50,659 nucleotides of DNA from an uncultured Acetatifactor sp. (lineage in GTDB: Bacteria; Bacillota; Clostridia; Lachnospirales; Lachnospiraceae). The notes under the pieces are model-generated. The model was not told the DNA's origin, did no database searches, and was given only the letters and a program-made list of their open reading frames with translations. Made by a program: the position numbers and the translations under genes. Below are positions 25,671 to 33,788 of this stretch, in pieces. Each line of letters begins with the position of its first letter. Position 1 is the stretch's first letter. The stretch covers positions 1 through 50,659 of the forward strand of contig CAJTOJ010000028.1 in assembly GCA_910577665.1 (NCBI GenBank), written 5' to 3'.

Positions 25671-27620
25671 ATGAAAAATAAGAAGGCTTCCTCCAGAAAA
25701 GGATTCACGCCTTTTCGCTGGCTTTGCAGGATGTTCATCGGAGCCAGCAGGGAACTGACAGTCTCCGATGAGCGTTATGACAGCCCTTCCCGGCTGGCTG
25801 TCAAACGCTTTTTCCGCAAACCCCTTGCCACAGGTGCAGTCGTCATACTGGGAGGAATGTTCCTGTTCGTGTTCATTGGTTCTGCCATTGCCCCTGCCGA
25901 TCTGACCGAAACCGGAAGCGAAATGTTGCATACCAATATGGCTCCCACACAGAGCCTTATGGACCTTCCCGAAAGCATGAAGGATGGCGTGGCTGGCATT
26001 TCTTCCCGGGGTTCCTTTACCATCGGCCTGGATATTGAGGGAAAAGTGTCCATGTGGGGACAATATGTAAATGTCTCCGGGGATCCTGCCCGGGATGTCA
26101 TGCATATTCCAGAAGAAGTGAAAAACAGCAATATCCTTCATGTGGCCGCCGGTTCCGACCATTGTGTGGCGATCTCCGAAGAGGGGCGCATCTATACCTG
26201 GGGGGAATTTGACAATGGGCAATATGGACATGACGGCTCTATGATCGCAGCGGCCCGCAAGCAGCCGGAGGAACTGATGAATGGCGGTACCATTGATGTC
26301 TCTCAAGTCCGTCAGCTGGCCTGCGGCAATCAGATGACTGCCATTCTTATGGAAGACGGTACGATTTATGCCTGGGGCAATGACGGTTTAAGTGCCACCA
26401 ATCTCTCTTCTGTTATCAAGCACAGTAAAGAAGAAGGAAAACTTGTCAAATTGGCCTTTACCAATGATGGTATCTACGGAATCGATGAATATGGAAGCTT
26501 TGTCTGTGGCAAAAGTACAAAATATAACCTCATCAGCGTACCCGGTGAAAACGGAAGCAACACCAGTATCGACCTTTTTGAATATATCGGACAGCGAAAA
26601 GTAGTGGATATTGCCGCTTCCGGCAATGCACTGGCTCTGGTTCTGGAAGATGGTGAAATTGTCGTCAGCGGTATGAAAGAACCACAACCACAACTTCCGG
26701 AGGGGGAAAATGCAGTAACAGTCTCTGGCGGAACCAGGCATTTCGTACTCACCACCGATCAAGGCAGGGTCTATGCATGGGGACAGAATTACCGCAACCA
26801 ATGCCAAATCCCTGCCGCACTGACCAAAGAAGGCGCCGTGGATAAAGTATATGCCAGCGGCTTCCAGAATTATGCTTACAAAGACGGAAAGTTCGTAGGC
26901 TGCTGGGGTCTGAAAGGGTATATCATGGGAACCGATGACATGGGCCGTGATGTCTTCAACCGGATCATGAATGGCGGCAAAATGACCATGACCGTAGGTG
27001 CTGTAGCGGTTATTGTATCTACCATAATCGGTATCATTGTAGGATGCATCTCGGGATATTTCGGCGGAGCAGTGGATATGCTGCTGATGCGCCTGACAGA
27101 GATTGTAGGCGCTATTCCCTTCCTGCCCTTTGCCCTGTGTCTGTCTGCCATATTCCAGGGTTCTGATATCCATGAGAATACCCGGATCGTGATTATCATG
27201 CTGATTCTGGGTGTTCTGTCCTGGACGGGACTGGCCAGACTGGTAAGAGGGCAGATTCTGGCAGAGCGCGAGAAGGAATTCGTCACTGCTGCCCGCTCCA
27301 TGGGTGTGAAAGAGCAAAGAATCGCCTTTTTGCATATCCTTCCCAATATCATATCTGTCATCCTGGTGACGGTAACCCTGGATTTTGCCAGTTGTATGCT
27401 GACAGAATCTTCCCTCTCCTATCTGGGCTTCGGCGTACAGCTTCCCCGCCCTACCTGGGGCAACATGCTGAACGGTTCCCGCAATGCCCTGGTCATCCAG
27501 TCTTTCTGGTGGAGATGGGTATTCCCCGCACTCTTCCTCTCTGTTGTCGTTATCTGTATCAATATCATTGGCGACACGCTGCGGGATGTGCTTGATCCGA
27601 AATCGGAAGTGAATGCGTGA
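25671..27620 (+). CDS. oppC: OppC-type permease with inserted RCC1-like seven-bladed propeller
   Basis: 649 aa, about twice a normal OppC. N-terminal tail, TM1 at about 52-72, then a block (about 107-413) with seven repeats of the RCC1 type, each ending in an xWG- or xxG-like turn: MWG (128-130), TWG (176-178), AWG (234-236), VCG (278-280), VSG (332-334), AWG (369-371) and CWG (411-413), usually preceded by GxxHxxAI- or LxxDGxIY-like strands. The permease core then starts with GTDDMGRDVFNRI (420-432), five further helices and the coupling loop ARSMGVKEQRIAFLHILPNI. The frame is uninterrupted and both parts keep family motifs. Topology puts the propeller outside the membrane. Confidence 0.95.
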   Translation: MKNKKASSRKGFTPFRWLCRMFIGASRELTVSDERYDSPSRLAVKRFFRKPLATGAVVILGGMFLFVFIGSAIAPADLTETGSEMLHTNMAPTQSLMDLPESMKDGVAGISSRGSFTIGLDIEGKVSMWGQYVNVSGDPARDVMHIPEEVKNSNILHVAAGSDHCVAISEEGRIYTWGEFDNGQYGHDGSMIAAARKQPEELMNGGTIDVSQVRQLACGNQMTAILMEDGTIYAWGNDGLSATNLSSVIKHSKEEGKLVKLAFTNDGIYGIDEYGSFVCGKSTKYNLISVPGENGSNTSIDLFEYIGQRKVVDIAASGNALALVLEDGEIVVSGMKEPQPQLPEGENAVTVSGGTRHFVLTTDQGRVYAWGQNYRNQCQIPAALTKEGAVDKVYASGFQNYAYKDGKFVGCWGLKGYIMGTDDMGRDVFNRIMNGGKMTMTVGAVAVIVSTIIGIIVGCISGYFGGAVDMLLMRLTEIVGAIPFLPFALCLSAIFQGSDIHENTRIVIIMLILGVLSWTGLARLVRGQILAEREKEFVTAARSMGVKEQRIAFLHILPNIISVILVTVTLDFASCMLTESSLSYLGFGVQLPRPTWGNMLNGSRNALVIQSFWWRWVFPALFLSVVVICINIIGDTLRDVLDPKSEVNA

Positions 27621-27624
27621 GAAA

Positions 27625-27660
27625 AAGCCCTATGTCTGCAAAGTGCACAGGCATGGGCTT
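27625..27660 (+). promoter_or_regulatory. Intercistronic hairpin between oppC2 and oppD2
   Basis: AAGCCC (27625-27630) pairs with GGGCTT (27655-27660), continued inward by complementary TATGTCTG/CAGGCAT and TGCA pairs, giving a long stem. No T-run follows, so processing or stabilisation of the mRNA is more likely than termination. The roughly 125-nt gap is the longest within this operon; the oppD2 SD is GGAGG before 27747. Confidence 0.5.
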
Positions 27661-27746
27661 CTAAGCCTCCCCTGGAATAATGTCATGGAGAGGCATTTCC
27701 CCAGACGTCATTTTGCACCTTAATCGTAATCCGGAGGTAAAAACAA

Positions 27747-28781
27747 ATGGCAGAACCATTACTTGAAGTAAAGAATCTTCGTACCTTTTTTAAAACAAGA
27801 AACGGTACCGTAAAGGCTGTAAACGATGTATCTTATTCCATTTATCCAGGCCGTACACTTGGAATCGTGGGGGAATCCGGCTCAGGGAAAAGTGTCACCG
27901 CCATGAGTGTCCTCCGCCTTCTGGATACCAATGGCTACATTGCCGATGGCACTGTCATCTTTGACGGACAGGATCTGGCCAGGATGTCCACACAGGAAAT
28001 GTACCATATCAGGGGCAACCGGATTTCTGTAATCTTCCAGGAACCCATGACCAGCTTAAACCCTGTATTTTCCATCAGACGGCAACTGTCCGAGCCTTTT
28101 ATGATCCATCAAGGCATGGGCAAAAAGGATGCCGCTGCAAAATCCGTGGAAATGCTGCGGGCCGTGCAGATTCCTAACCCGGAGGCTGTGGCACGCCAGT
28201 ATCCGCACCAGCTATCCGGCGGCATGAGGCAACGTGTGATGATCGCCATGGCCCTGGCCTGCAAACCGGATATCCTCATCGCCGATGAGCCAACCACAGC
28301 CCTGGATGTAACCATCCAGGCCCAGATCCTTAGGCTGATGAACGACTTACAGAAGGAAAACGGCACTGCCATAATGTTCATCACCCACGATCTGGGTGTA
28401 ATCAACGAAATGGCAGACGATGTCGTAGTTATGTACTGCGGCCAGGTGGTGGAACAGGCTCCAGCCAGAACCATTTTCACGGACTGCAGGCAGAGCCATC
28501 CCTACACAGAAGGTCTGATGTTCTCTATCCCCCGCCTCAATGATGAGCGGACGAAGCTGGATCCCATCCCCGGCATGGTCCCCCATCCCCTGGATCTGCC
28601 AACGGGGTGCAAATTCGCCCCCCGTTGTAAGTATTGCACGCAAAAATGCATGGAAGAAGAACCTGCTCTGGAAAAGGTAGCTGAAGGACAGTTGATCCGC
28701 TGCTTCTACCCGGAAAAGGCAGAAAGGAGAAGTGAAGCACATGGCAAAAACACCGTCAATGGCCCGTATACAACCGGCTGA
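27747..28781 (+). CDS. oppD: Oligopeptide ABC transporter ATPase, OppD-type (system 2)
   Basis: 344 aa, normal OppD length. Walker A GESGSGKS, Q-loop IFQEP, signature LSGGMRQR, Walker B ILIADEP and H-loop THDLG are all present. The C-terminus has HPYTEGL and the Cys-containing CKFAPRCKYCTQKCMEEEP motif characteristic of OppD/DppD, likely an iron-sulfur or metal site. It is the only one of the four ATPases here without an insert. The last 41 bases overlap the start of oppF2. Confidence 0.96.
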   Translation: MAEPLLEVKNLRTFFKTRNGTVKAVNDVSYSIYPGRTLGIVGESGSGKSVTAMSVLRLLDTNGYIADGTVIFDGQDLARMSTQEMYHIRGNRISVIFQEPMTSLNPVFSIRRQLSEPFMIHQGMGKKDAAAKSVEMLRAVQIPNPEAVARQYPHQLSGGMRQRVMIAMALACKPDILIADEPTTALDVTIQAQILRLMNDLQKENGTAIMFITHDLGVINEMADDVVVMYCGQVVEQAPARTIFTDCRQSHPYTEGLMFSIPRLNDERTKLDPIPGMVPHPLDLPTGCKFAPRCKYCTQKCMEEEPALEKVAEGQLIRCFYPEKAERRSEAHGKNTVNGPYTTG

Positions 28782-30423
28782 TCATACACAGGACACAGGC
28801 AGCAGGCTTCCATCGTCAATCCAGGAGACGACACAGACACCGCCCAAAAAGGTCCTGCTGTCCATCACCAATCTGAAGAAATATTTTCCAGTGGCAAAAT
28901 CCTCTTTTTTCGCAAAGCAAATGTACGTCCGGGCCAATGAAGATATCTCCATTGATATCTACCAGGGCGAGACCTTTGGCCTGGTGGGTGAATCCGGCTG
29001 TGGCAAATCCACTCTGGGACGGGTACTGCTCCAACTCTACGCCCAGACAGCCGGCAGCACTATGTACTACGGACGATCTCTGGAAGAGGTGGCTCCCCGG
29101 TATGTGCTGGAGACCCTCTCCAAGGCAGAAAAATATGTGGAGAAATACCACAAGGCAGCCTTCCATGCCCAGGAGCTGACCCAGAAATGCCAAAAGTTAG
29201 GAGACTCTGCTTCCTTCTTCGACCTGCAGGCCAAGAATCTGGCCCTTTGTGATGCAAGGACAACCCTGGATGACTGTGCCAGGATTCTGGGCGGCTTCAT
29301 GGTAAAAGAGACCCGCCAGGGTGCTGCCCTGCTATCCGAAAAATACAGGTTCACCTTCCGTGCAGCCTCCATTGCTGCCAAGGCAGATGACATAACCCTG
29401 CAGATCCAGTTCCAGGAAAGCCTGCTGGAAGAACACCCTGACAGACAGGCAGCCATCCAGAAGAAAATCAACAGGCTGACACAGAAACGTGAGGAACTGA
29501 TGATCCGGCAGAAAACGCTGCTGGCCTCTGCGGCAGAAGTAGATGGGAAAATCCTCCAACTGAAGGATGCCCATAAAAAGGATCCGGAATTCGCCCGGTA
29601 TGAGGCCATGCTGGATCACGGTGTGGACTTAAGGCGCTTGAAATACAACGAAATGCGACACCTGCGGAAGGATCTGCAGATCATCTTCCAGGATCCCTAT
29701 TCCTCCCTAAATCCCCGAATGACCGTAGGACGCATCATCGAGGAAGGCCTGGTGACACACAGGTTCTTCAAGGCCGGTTCCAGGAAAATGCAGCAACATG
29801 TATTCCAGGTGATGAATGCCTGCGGCCTGCAGAACTACATGTACAACCGTTATCCCCACCAGTTCTCCGGCGGACAAAGACAGCGGATCTGCATCGCCCG
29901 CTCCCTGGCAGTAAAGCCAAAATTCGTGGTCTGCGATGAATGCGTATCTGCCCTGGACGTGTCCATCCAGTCCCAGATCCTCAATCTGTTAAAGGAACTG
30001 AAAGAGAAAGAAGGACTGACTTACCTGTTCATCTCCCACAACCTCTCCGTGGTACGCTATATTTCGGACCGTATCGGTGTCATGTACCTGGGGAACCTGG
30101 TGGAAGTGGCCCAGACAGATGAAATCTTCCGTGATCCCCGCCATCCCTATACCATGGCACTACTCTCCTCCATCCCTACCACGGATCCGGACAGTCTCAC
30201 CAGGGAACGCATTCTCCTGGAAGGCAGCATTCCAAGTCCCATTAAGCCACCTGCCGGATGTAAGTTCCATACACGCTGTTTTATGGCATGTGACAAATGT
30301 AAAGTAGTGCCGCCATCCATCACCGAGGTAACGCCAGGTCATTACGTTGCCTGCCACTTTGGCGGTCTGCAGAAGGTGGATGAAAAGGGGCATTCTATCT
30401 ACAAAAAAGGAAACAGCTTATGA
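28741..30423 (+). CDS. oppF: Oligopeptide ABC transporter ATPase, OppF-type, with ~195-aa insert
   Basis: 560 aa from the ATG at 28741 (AAGGAG upstream), against about 320-330 usual. A Pro/Thr/Gln-rich N-terminal extension (1-35) precedes the fold. Walker A GESGCGKS (83-90) is followed by a helical, charged insert (about 113-308) placed before the Q-loop IIFQDP (314-319). Then FSGGQRQR, Walker B FVVCDECVSALD (Cys replaces the usual Pro after the catalytic Glu), H-loop SHNLS (Asn replaces the usual Asp after His) and the Cys-containing CKFHTRCFMACDKC tail. The gene overlaps oppD2 and is followed by a small membrane protein gene. Confidence 0.93.
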   Translation: MAKTPSMARIQPADHTQDTGSRLPSSIQETTQTPPKKVLLSITNLKKYFPVAKSSFFAKQMYVRANEDISIDIYQGETFGLVGESGCGKSTLGRVLLQLYAQTAGSTMYYGRSLEEVAPRYVLETLSKAEKYVEKYHKAAFHAQELTQKCQKLGDSASFFDLQAKNLALCDARTTLDDCARILGGFMVKETRQGAALLSEKYRFTFRAASIAAKADDITLQIQFQESLLEEHPDRQAAIQKKINRLTQKREELMIRQKTLLASAAEVDGKILQLKDAHKKDPEFARYEAMLDHGVDLRRLKYNEMRHLRKDLQIIFQDPYSSLNPRMTVGRIIEEGLVTHRFFKAGSRKMQQHVFQVMNACGLQNYMYNRYPHQFSGGQRQRICIARSLAVKPKFVVCDECVSALDVSIQSQILNLLKELKEKEGLTYLFISHNLSVVRYISDRIGVMYLGNLVEVAQTDEIFRDPRHPYTMALLSSIPTTDPDSLTRERILLEGSIPSPIKPPAGCKFHTRCFMACDKCKVVPPSITEVTPGHYVACHFGGLQKVDEKGHSIYKKGNSL

Positions 30424-30602
30424 AAAAAATATGGCACAGAATCCCCGGAAAAACAGATCGTGAAAAAGTACCAATACAAAAAGAATCTCTGGAAAAGGGA
30501 GACCTGCCTGCCCTGCTGCTGGCCTCCGCCCTGACCCTTTTCCTGCCTGCCCTGCTGCTTCTGCTTCTGCTCACAGGACTGGCTTTTCTGTTGTTTACTT
30601 AA
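30420..30602 (+). CDS. Small single-pass membrane protein at the end of opp system 2
   Basis: 60 aa. A basic N-terminal half (MKKIWHRIPGKTDREK) is followed by one very Leu-rich helix (about 29-58) running to the C-terminus. Its ATG overlaps the oppF2 stop (ATGA), the usual sign of translational coupling, which argues that it is real. No family recognised. By position it may modulate or stabilise the transporter, as the DUF3899 protein may do for system 1; this is inference. Confidence 0.6.
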   Translation: MKKIWHRIPGKTDREKVPIQKESLEKGDLPALLLASALTLFLPALLLLLLLTGLAFLLFT

Positions 30603-30605
30603 AGA

Positions 30606-30972
30606 TTGAAGTTTATGTTCGGATCTGGCTGCCTGTGTCTGGTCTGTTATGTGTCAGCTTCCCTGTGGGCCAATCCCCTGCCAGGGCTGGCTGTATCCTG
30701 TGTGGGTTTTCCGTTGGCATCATGTGGCCGGGACCATCAGTATCTGTTCCAGAAGGCTTCCAGGAGGAGGAACTGCCATGTTTGCCCTGCCGGCCATGGC
30801 AGGGGATCTGGGTGGGGCTTTCGGTCCAAGTCTGGTGGGGAACATCACTCAATATGCGGACAATGACTTGAGAAAGGGAATGCTTGTAGGGTGTATTTTC
30901 CCATTGGTATTGCTCCTTTCCCTCCTGGTGTTAAAAGGCCTGCAAAAGCCCCACCCGGCGCAAAGCCAATAA
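30606..30972 (+). pseudogene. C-terminal remnant of an MFS transporter, frameshifted
   Basis: Three overlapping frames each contain part of a major facilitator C-terminal end: VCYVSASLWANPL in the first frame, LCGFSVGIMWPG in the second, and TISICSRRLPGGGTAMFALPA, GDLGGAFGPSLVGNIT and a last membrane helix in the third. Joined in order they resemble the last three or four helices of an MFS protein, so at least two frameshifts and loss of the N-terminal part are implied. It lies directly after opp system 2. Confidence 0.75.
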
Positions 30973-30986
30973 TCCCACCCAAAATA

Positions 30987-31028
30987 GAGCGCACACCTGG
31001 TGCGCTCATATTTTACCTACAGGTAAAA
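30987..31028. terminator. Bidirectional terminator between MFS remnant and enolase
   Basis: GAGCGCAC (30987-30994) pairs with GTGCGCTC (31000-31007); a second stem, TTTTACC-TACA-GGTAAAA, is at 31011-31028. Plus-strand reading gives ATATTTTA after the first stem and minus-strand reading gives TATTTT after it, so both converging units can end here. Confidence 0.7.
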
Positions 31029-31037
31029 AGCGGCCGC

Positions 31038-32372
31038 TTATTTCCCTTCGAAGGCCGGGAAAGCTCCAAGTCCCGGATATTCGCAAGCCTCTCCCAGCTC
31101 TTCCTCGATCTGTAGCAGCCTGTTATACTTTGCCACCCGGTCGCTTCTGCAGGGTGCCCCTGTCTTGATCTGCCCGGTGTTCCAGGCCACGGCCAGATCG
31201 GCTATGGTGGTATCCTCCGTCTCCCCGGATCTGTGGGACATCACCGCCCGGTAGCCATTCTTGTGGGCCAGTTCCACCGCCTCGAAGCTCTCCGTCAAGG
31301 TGCCGATCTGGTTTACCTTCACCAGGATGGCGTTAGCCGTGTGCAGCTTGATGCCTGCTTCCAGGCGTTTGGTATTGGTGACGAACAGATCGTCCCCCAC
31401 CAGCTGGATTTTGTTCCCAAGCCGCCTGGTCAGACATTGCCAGCCATCCCAGTCATCCTCCGCCAGCCCGTCTTCGATAGAAAGGATGGGGAACTGCTCC
31501 ACCAGCGATTCGTAGTAAGCGATCATCTCTTCCGTGCTGCGTATGACCTCCATGCCTTTCAAGGTACTCTCTCCCGGAAAATGGTACATTCCTGTCTTCT
31601 CGTTGTACAGTTCACTGCTGGCAGCATCCATGGCGATTTGCACATCCCGGCCCGGCACATGGCCTGCTGCCTCAATGGCCTTCACCAGGAAAGCCAGCAC
31701 ACTCTCTGCATCTGGCAGATCCGGGGCAAAACCTCCCTCATCCCCCACACCCGTGGACAGCCCCTGGTCCTGGAGCAGGCGCTTGAGATTGTGATAAATT
31801 TCCGCGCAGATCCGCAGCGCCCCGGCAAAGCTGTCTGCCTGCACCGGCATGATCATGAATTCCTGAAAGTCCACTGTATTGGCTGCATGCTTGCCACCAT
31901 TCAGGATATTCATCATGGGCACAGGAAGCTGTCTGCTCCCCATGCCTCCCAGATATCGGTACAGGGGCATATGCAGGGCACTGGCCGCCGCCCTGGCACA
32001 GGCCAGGGATACACTGAGCATGGCATTGGCCCCCAGATTCCCCTTGTTGTCCGTGCCGTCCAGTTCCACCAGGCATCTGTCGATGGCTACCTGTTCCAAG
32101 GCATTTCTCCCCAGCAGGACTGGTGCAATTTTTTCCCTGACATTTTTCACTGCATGCTGTACTCCCAGCCCAAAGTATCTGGGTTCCCCGTCCCTTAACT
32201 CCACGGCCTCGAACTGGCCGGTACTGGCGCCGGAAGGTACCGCAGCCCGCCCGGTATAGTGGCGCATGTCAAAAGGATTGCACACCACAACCTCGGCCTC
32301 CACAGTGGGATTCCCCCGGGAGTCTAAGATCTCCCGGGCATGAACAGATACGATTTTCAGAAATGTGGACAT
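31038..32372 (-). CDS. eno: Enolase
   Basis: 444 aa from the ATG at 32372 (AAAGGAGG 7 nt upstream). It interconverts 2-phosphoglycerate and phosphoenolpyruvate. Motifs: SVHAREILDSRGNPTVE, ASTGQFEAVELRD, the acid-base region GVGDEGGFAPDL, metal ligand segments SIEDGLAEDDWDGW and GDDLFVTN, the catalytic Lys in LVKVNQIGTLTES and MSHRSGETEDT. Slightly longer than the usual ~430 aa. It is preceded by a strong leader hairpin and appears to be transcribed alone or after the aldo/keto reductase. Confidence 0.97.
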   Translation of the reverse strand: MSTFLKIVSVHAREILDSRGNPTVEAEVVVCNPFDMRHYTGRAAVPSGASTGQFEAVELRDGEPRYFGLGVQHAVKNVREKIAPVLLGRNALEQVAIDRCLVELDGTDNKGNLGANAMLSVSLACARAAASALHMPLYRYLGGMGSRQLPVPMMNILNGGKHAANTVDFQEFMIMPVQADSFAGALRICAEIYHNLKRLLQDQGLSTGVGDEGGFAPDLPDAESVLAFLVKAIEAAGHVPGRDVQIAMDAASSELYNEKTGMYHFPGESTLKGMEVIRSTEEMIAYYESLVEQFPILSIEDGLAEDDWDGWQCLTRRLGNKIQLVGDDLFVTNTKRLEAGIKLHTANAILVKVNQIGTLTESFEAVELAHKNGYRAVMSHRSGETEDTTIADLAVAWNTGQIKTGAPCRSDRVAKYNRLLQIEEELGEACEYPGLGAFPAFEGK

Positions 32373-32388
32373 AACAATTCCTCCTTTC

Positions 32389-32423
32389 GGGATATCCTTG
32401 TCTTCTTTAGACAAGTATGTCCC
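32389..32423 (-). promoter_or_regulatory. 5' leader stem-loop directly upstream of the enolase SD
   Basis: A 14-position stem with 12 paired positions (32389-32402 with 32410-32423; loop of 7) ends only a few bases before AAAGGAGG. No T-run follows it, so it is not a normal terminator. It could stabilise the abundant enolase mRNA or control SD access. Confidence 0.6.
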
Positions 32424-32471
32424 AAAAGGAGGAAGCTATTCCATGGATCCCGGATCCGTCTTCACCGTTCC

Positions 32472-33494
32472 TTACAGTTCTTTCCCCGCCAGTATCTCAC
32501 AGTAATCTTTGTAGTTCTTCTCCAGAAGAGCCGGTGTGTCCAGACCATAAGGACATTTCGACTTACATCTGCCGCAGTGGAGGCAGTTCTCAATCTGTTT
32601 CATCTTCTCCTGCATGGCAGGAGTCAGCTGGGCCTGGGAAGGCGCACGGCGGATCATCAGGCTCATGCGGGCACAATTGTTGATCTCAATCCCCACAGGA
32701 CAGGGCATACAATAGCCACAGCCCCTGCAGAAATCCCCCAGAAGTTCTTCCCTGTCCCGTTGGATCACTGCCTCCAGTCTATCGTCCATCACAGGCGCTT
32801 CCTTGATATAGGACAGGAATTCCTCCAGTTCCCGCTGCCGCTGCACGCCCCAGATGGGCAGCACATGGGGATACTTTGCCAGGAAGGCATAAGCCGCGGC
32901 GGAATTGGTAATCAGCCCTCCGGATAAGGCTTTCATGGCAAGGAAACCCATTCCCGCCTCCTTACACTGCTCCACCAGAAGGATGTCTTTTTCCGTGGCC
33001 AGATAGGAAAAGGGAAACTGTAAGGTCTCATACAGGGTGCTCTCCACCGCTTCCCTGGCCACATGGAGCCTATGGTTGGTGATGCCGATGTGACGGATCA
33101 TGCCCTTTTGTCTGGCTTCCAGCATAGCCTCATAGAGACCGCTGCCATCCCCTGGCTTCGGGCAGAAGTCCGGGTTGTGGAACTGGTAGAGATCCACATA
33201 GTCTGTCTGCAGGTTGTGCAGGGATGTCTCCAGATCCTTCCAGAAGCCCTCTGCCGTAGTGGCCCCTGTCTTGGTAGCGATATACACCCTCCCCCGCATG
33301 CCTGCGAAGGCCTCTCCCAGCTTCTCCTCACTGTCCGTATAGAACCTGGCTGTGTCAAAAAAACGCATACCACCCTCATAGGCCCGCCGCAGCAGCGCCA
33401 CGGCCTCCCCCTTGCTGATACGCTGAATGGGCAGTGCGCCGAATCCGTTTTTCTCCACGGTGATCCCTGTTCTTCCCAATGTTACCTGTGCCAT
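32472..33494 (-). CDS. Aldo/keto reductase with C-terminal 4Fe-4S motifs
   Basis: 340 aa from the ATG at 33494 (GAGGAG 5 nt upstream; the frame upstream is not family-like). The N-terminal ~265 residues form an aldo/keto reductase TIM barrel: FFDTARFYTDSEEKLGEA (catalytic Asp and Tyr), ATKTG (Lys) and QFHNPD. The C-terminal part has two Cys clusters, CRGCGYCMPCPVGIEINNC and CLHCGRCKSKCPYGLD, typical of the ferredoxin-like group of aldo/keto reductases. Substrate unknown. A structured repeat (33626-33762) lies upstream. Confidence 0.93.
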   Translation of the reverse strand: MAQVTLGRTGITVEKNGFGALPIQRISKGEAVALLRRAYEGGMRFFDTARFYTDSEEKLGEAFAGMRGRVYIATKTGATTAEGFWKDLETSLHNLQTDYVDLYQFHNPDFCPKPGDGSGLYEAMLEARQKGMIRHIGITNHRLHVAREAVESTLYETLQFPFSYLATEKDILLVEQCKEAGMGFLAMKALSGGLITNSAAAYAFLAKYPHVLPIWGVQRQRELEEFLSYIKEAPVMDDRLEAVIQRDREELLGDFCRGCGYCMPCPVGIEINNCARMSLMIRRAPSQAQLTPAMQEKMKQIENCLHCGRCKSKCPYGLDTPALLEKNYKDYCEILAGKEL

Positions 33495-33625
33495 ATGGTC
33501 TCCTCTCTTTTGATCCCGCTTTTCCTTCTGTATACCAAGATGGTATTTCAACCTTTATGATACCACGAAGGGGAAAGGGACAGCAAGCCCCTTTCTCCGT
33601 CTTTCGGAAAATCAGTGCGGTTGCT

Positions 33626-33762
33626 GTTACTGTTCACAGGTGCCACCGCGAGGTGTTTTCACGCGCTTTTTTGCGTGACAAACCCGAGACTGCCATGCGC
33701 CAAAATGGGCTGTTTTGCCCATTTTGTGTGCATCTGTTACTGTGAACGGCGTGAACAGTAAC
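33626..33762 (+). repeat. Structured repeat element, copy A (GTTACTGTTCAC ends)
   Basis: 137 bp bounded by the inverted 12-mer GTTACTGTTCAC (33626-33637) and GTGAACAGTAAC (33751-33762), with an additional direct GTTACTGTGAAC at 33736. Two internal hairpins: CACGC/GCGTG near 33660-33677, and AAAATGGGC (33702-33710) with GCCCATTTT (33717-33725) extended by ATGCGC/GTGCAT. The same layout occurs at 48872-49013. No open frame or transposase; it resembles a miniature non-autonomous element or structured RNA cassette. Confidence 0.75.
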
Positions 33763-33788
33763 CGGTTGCTTTTTAGGTGGCAACCTTC

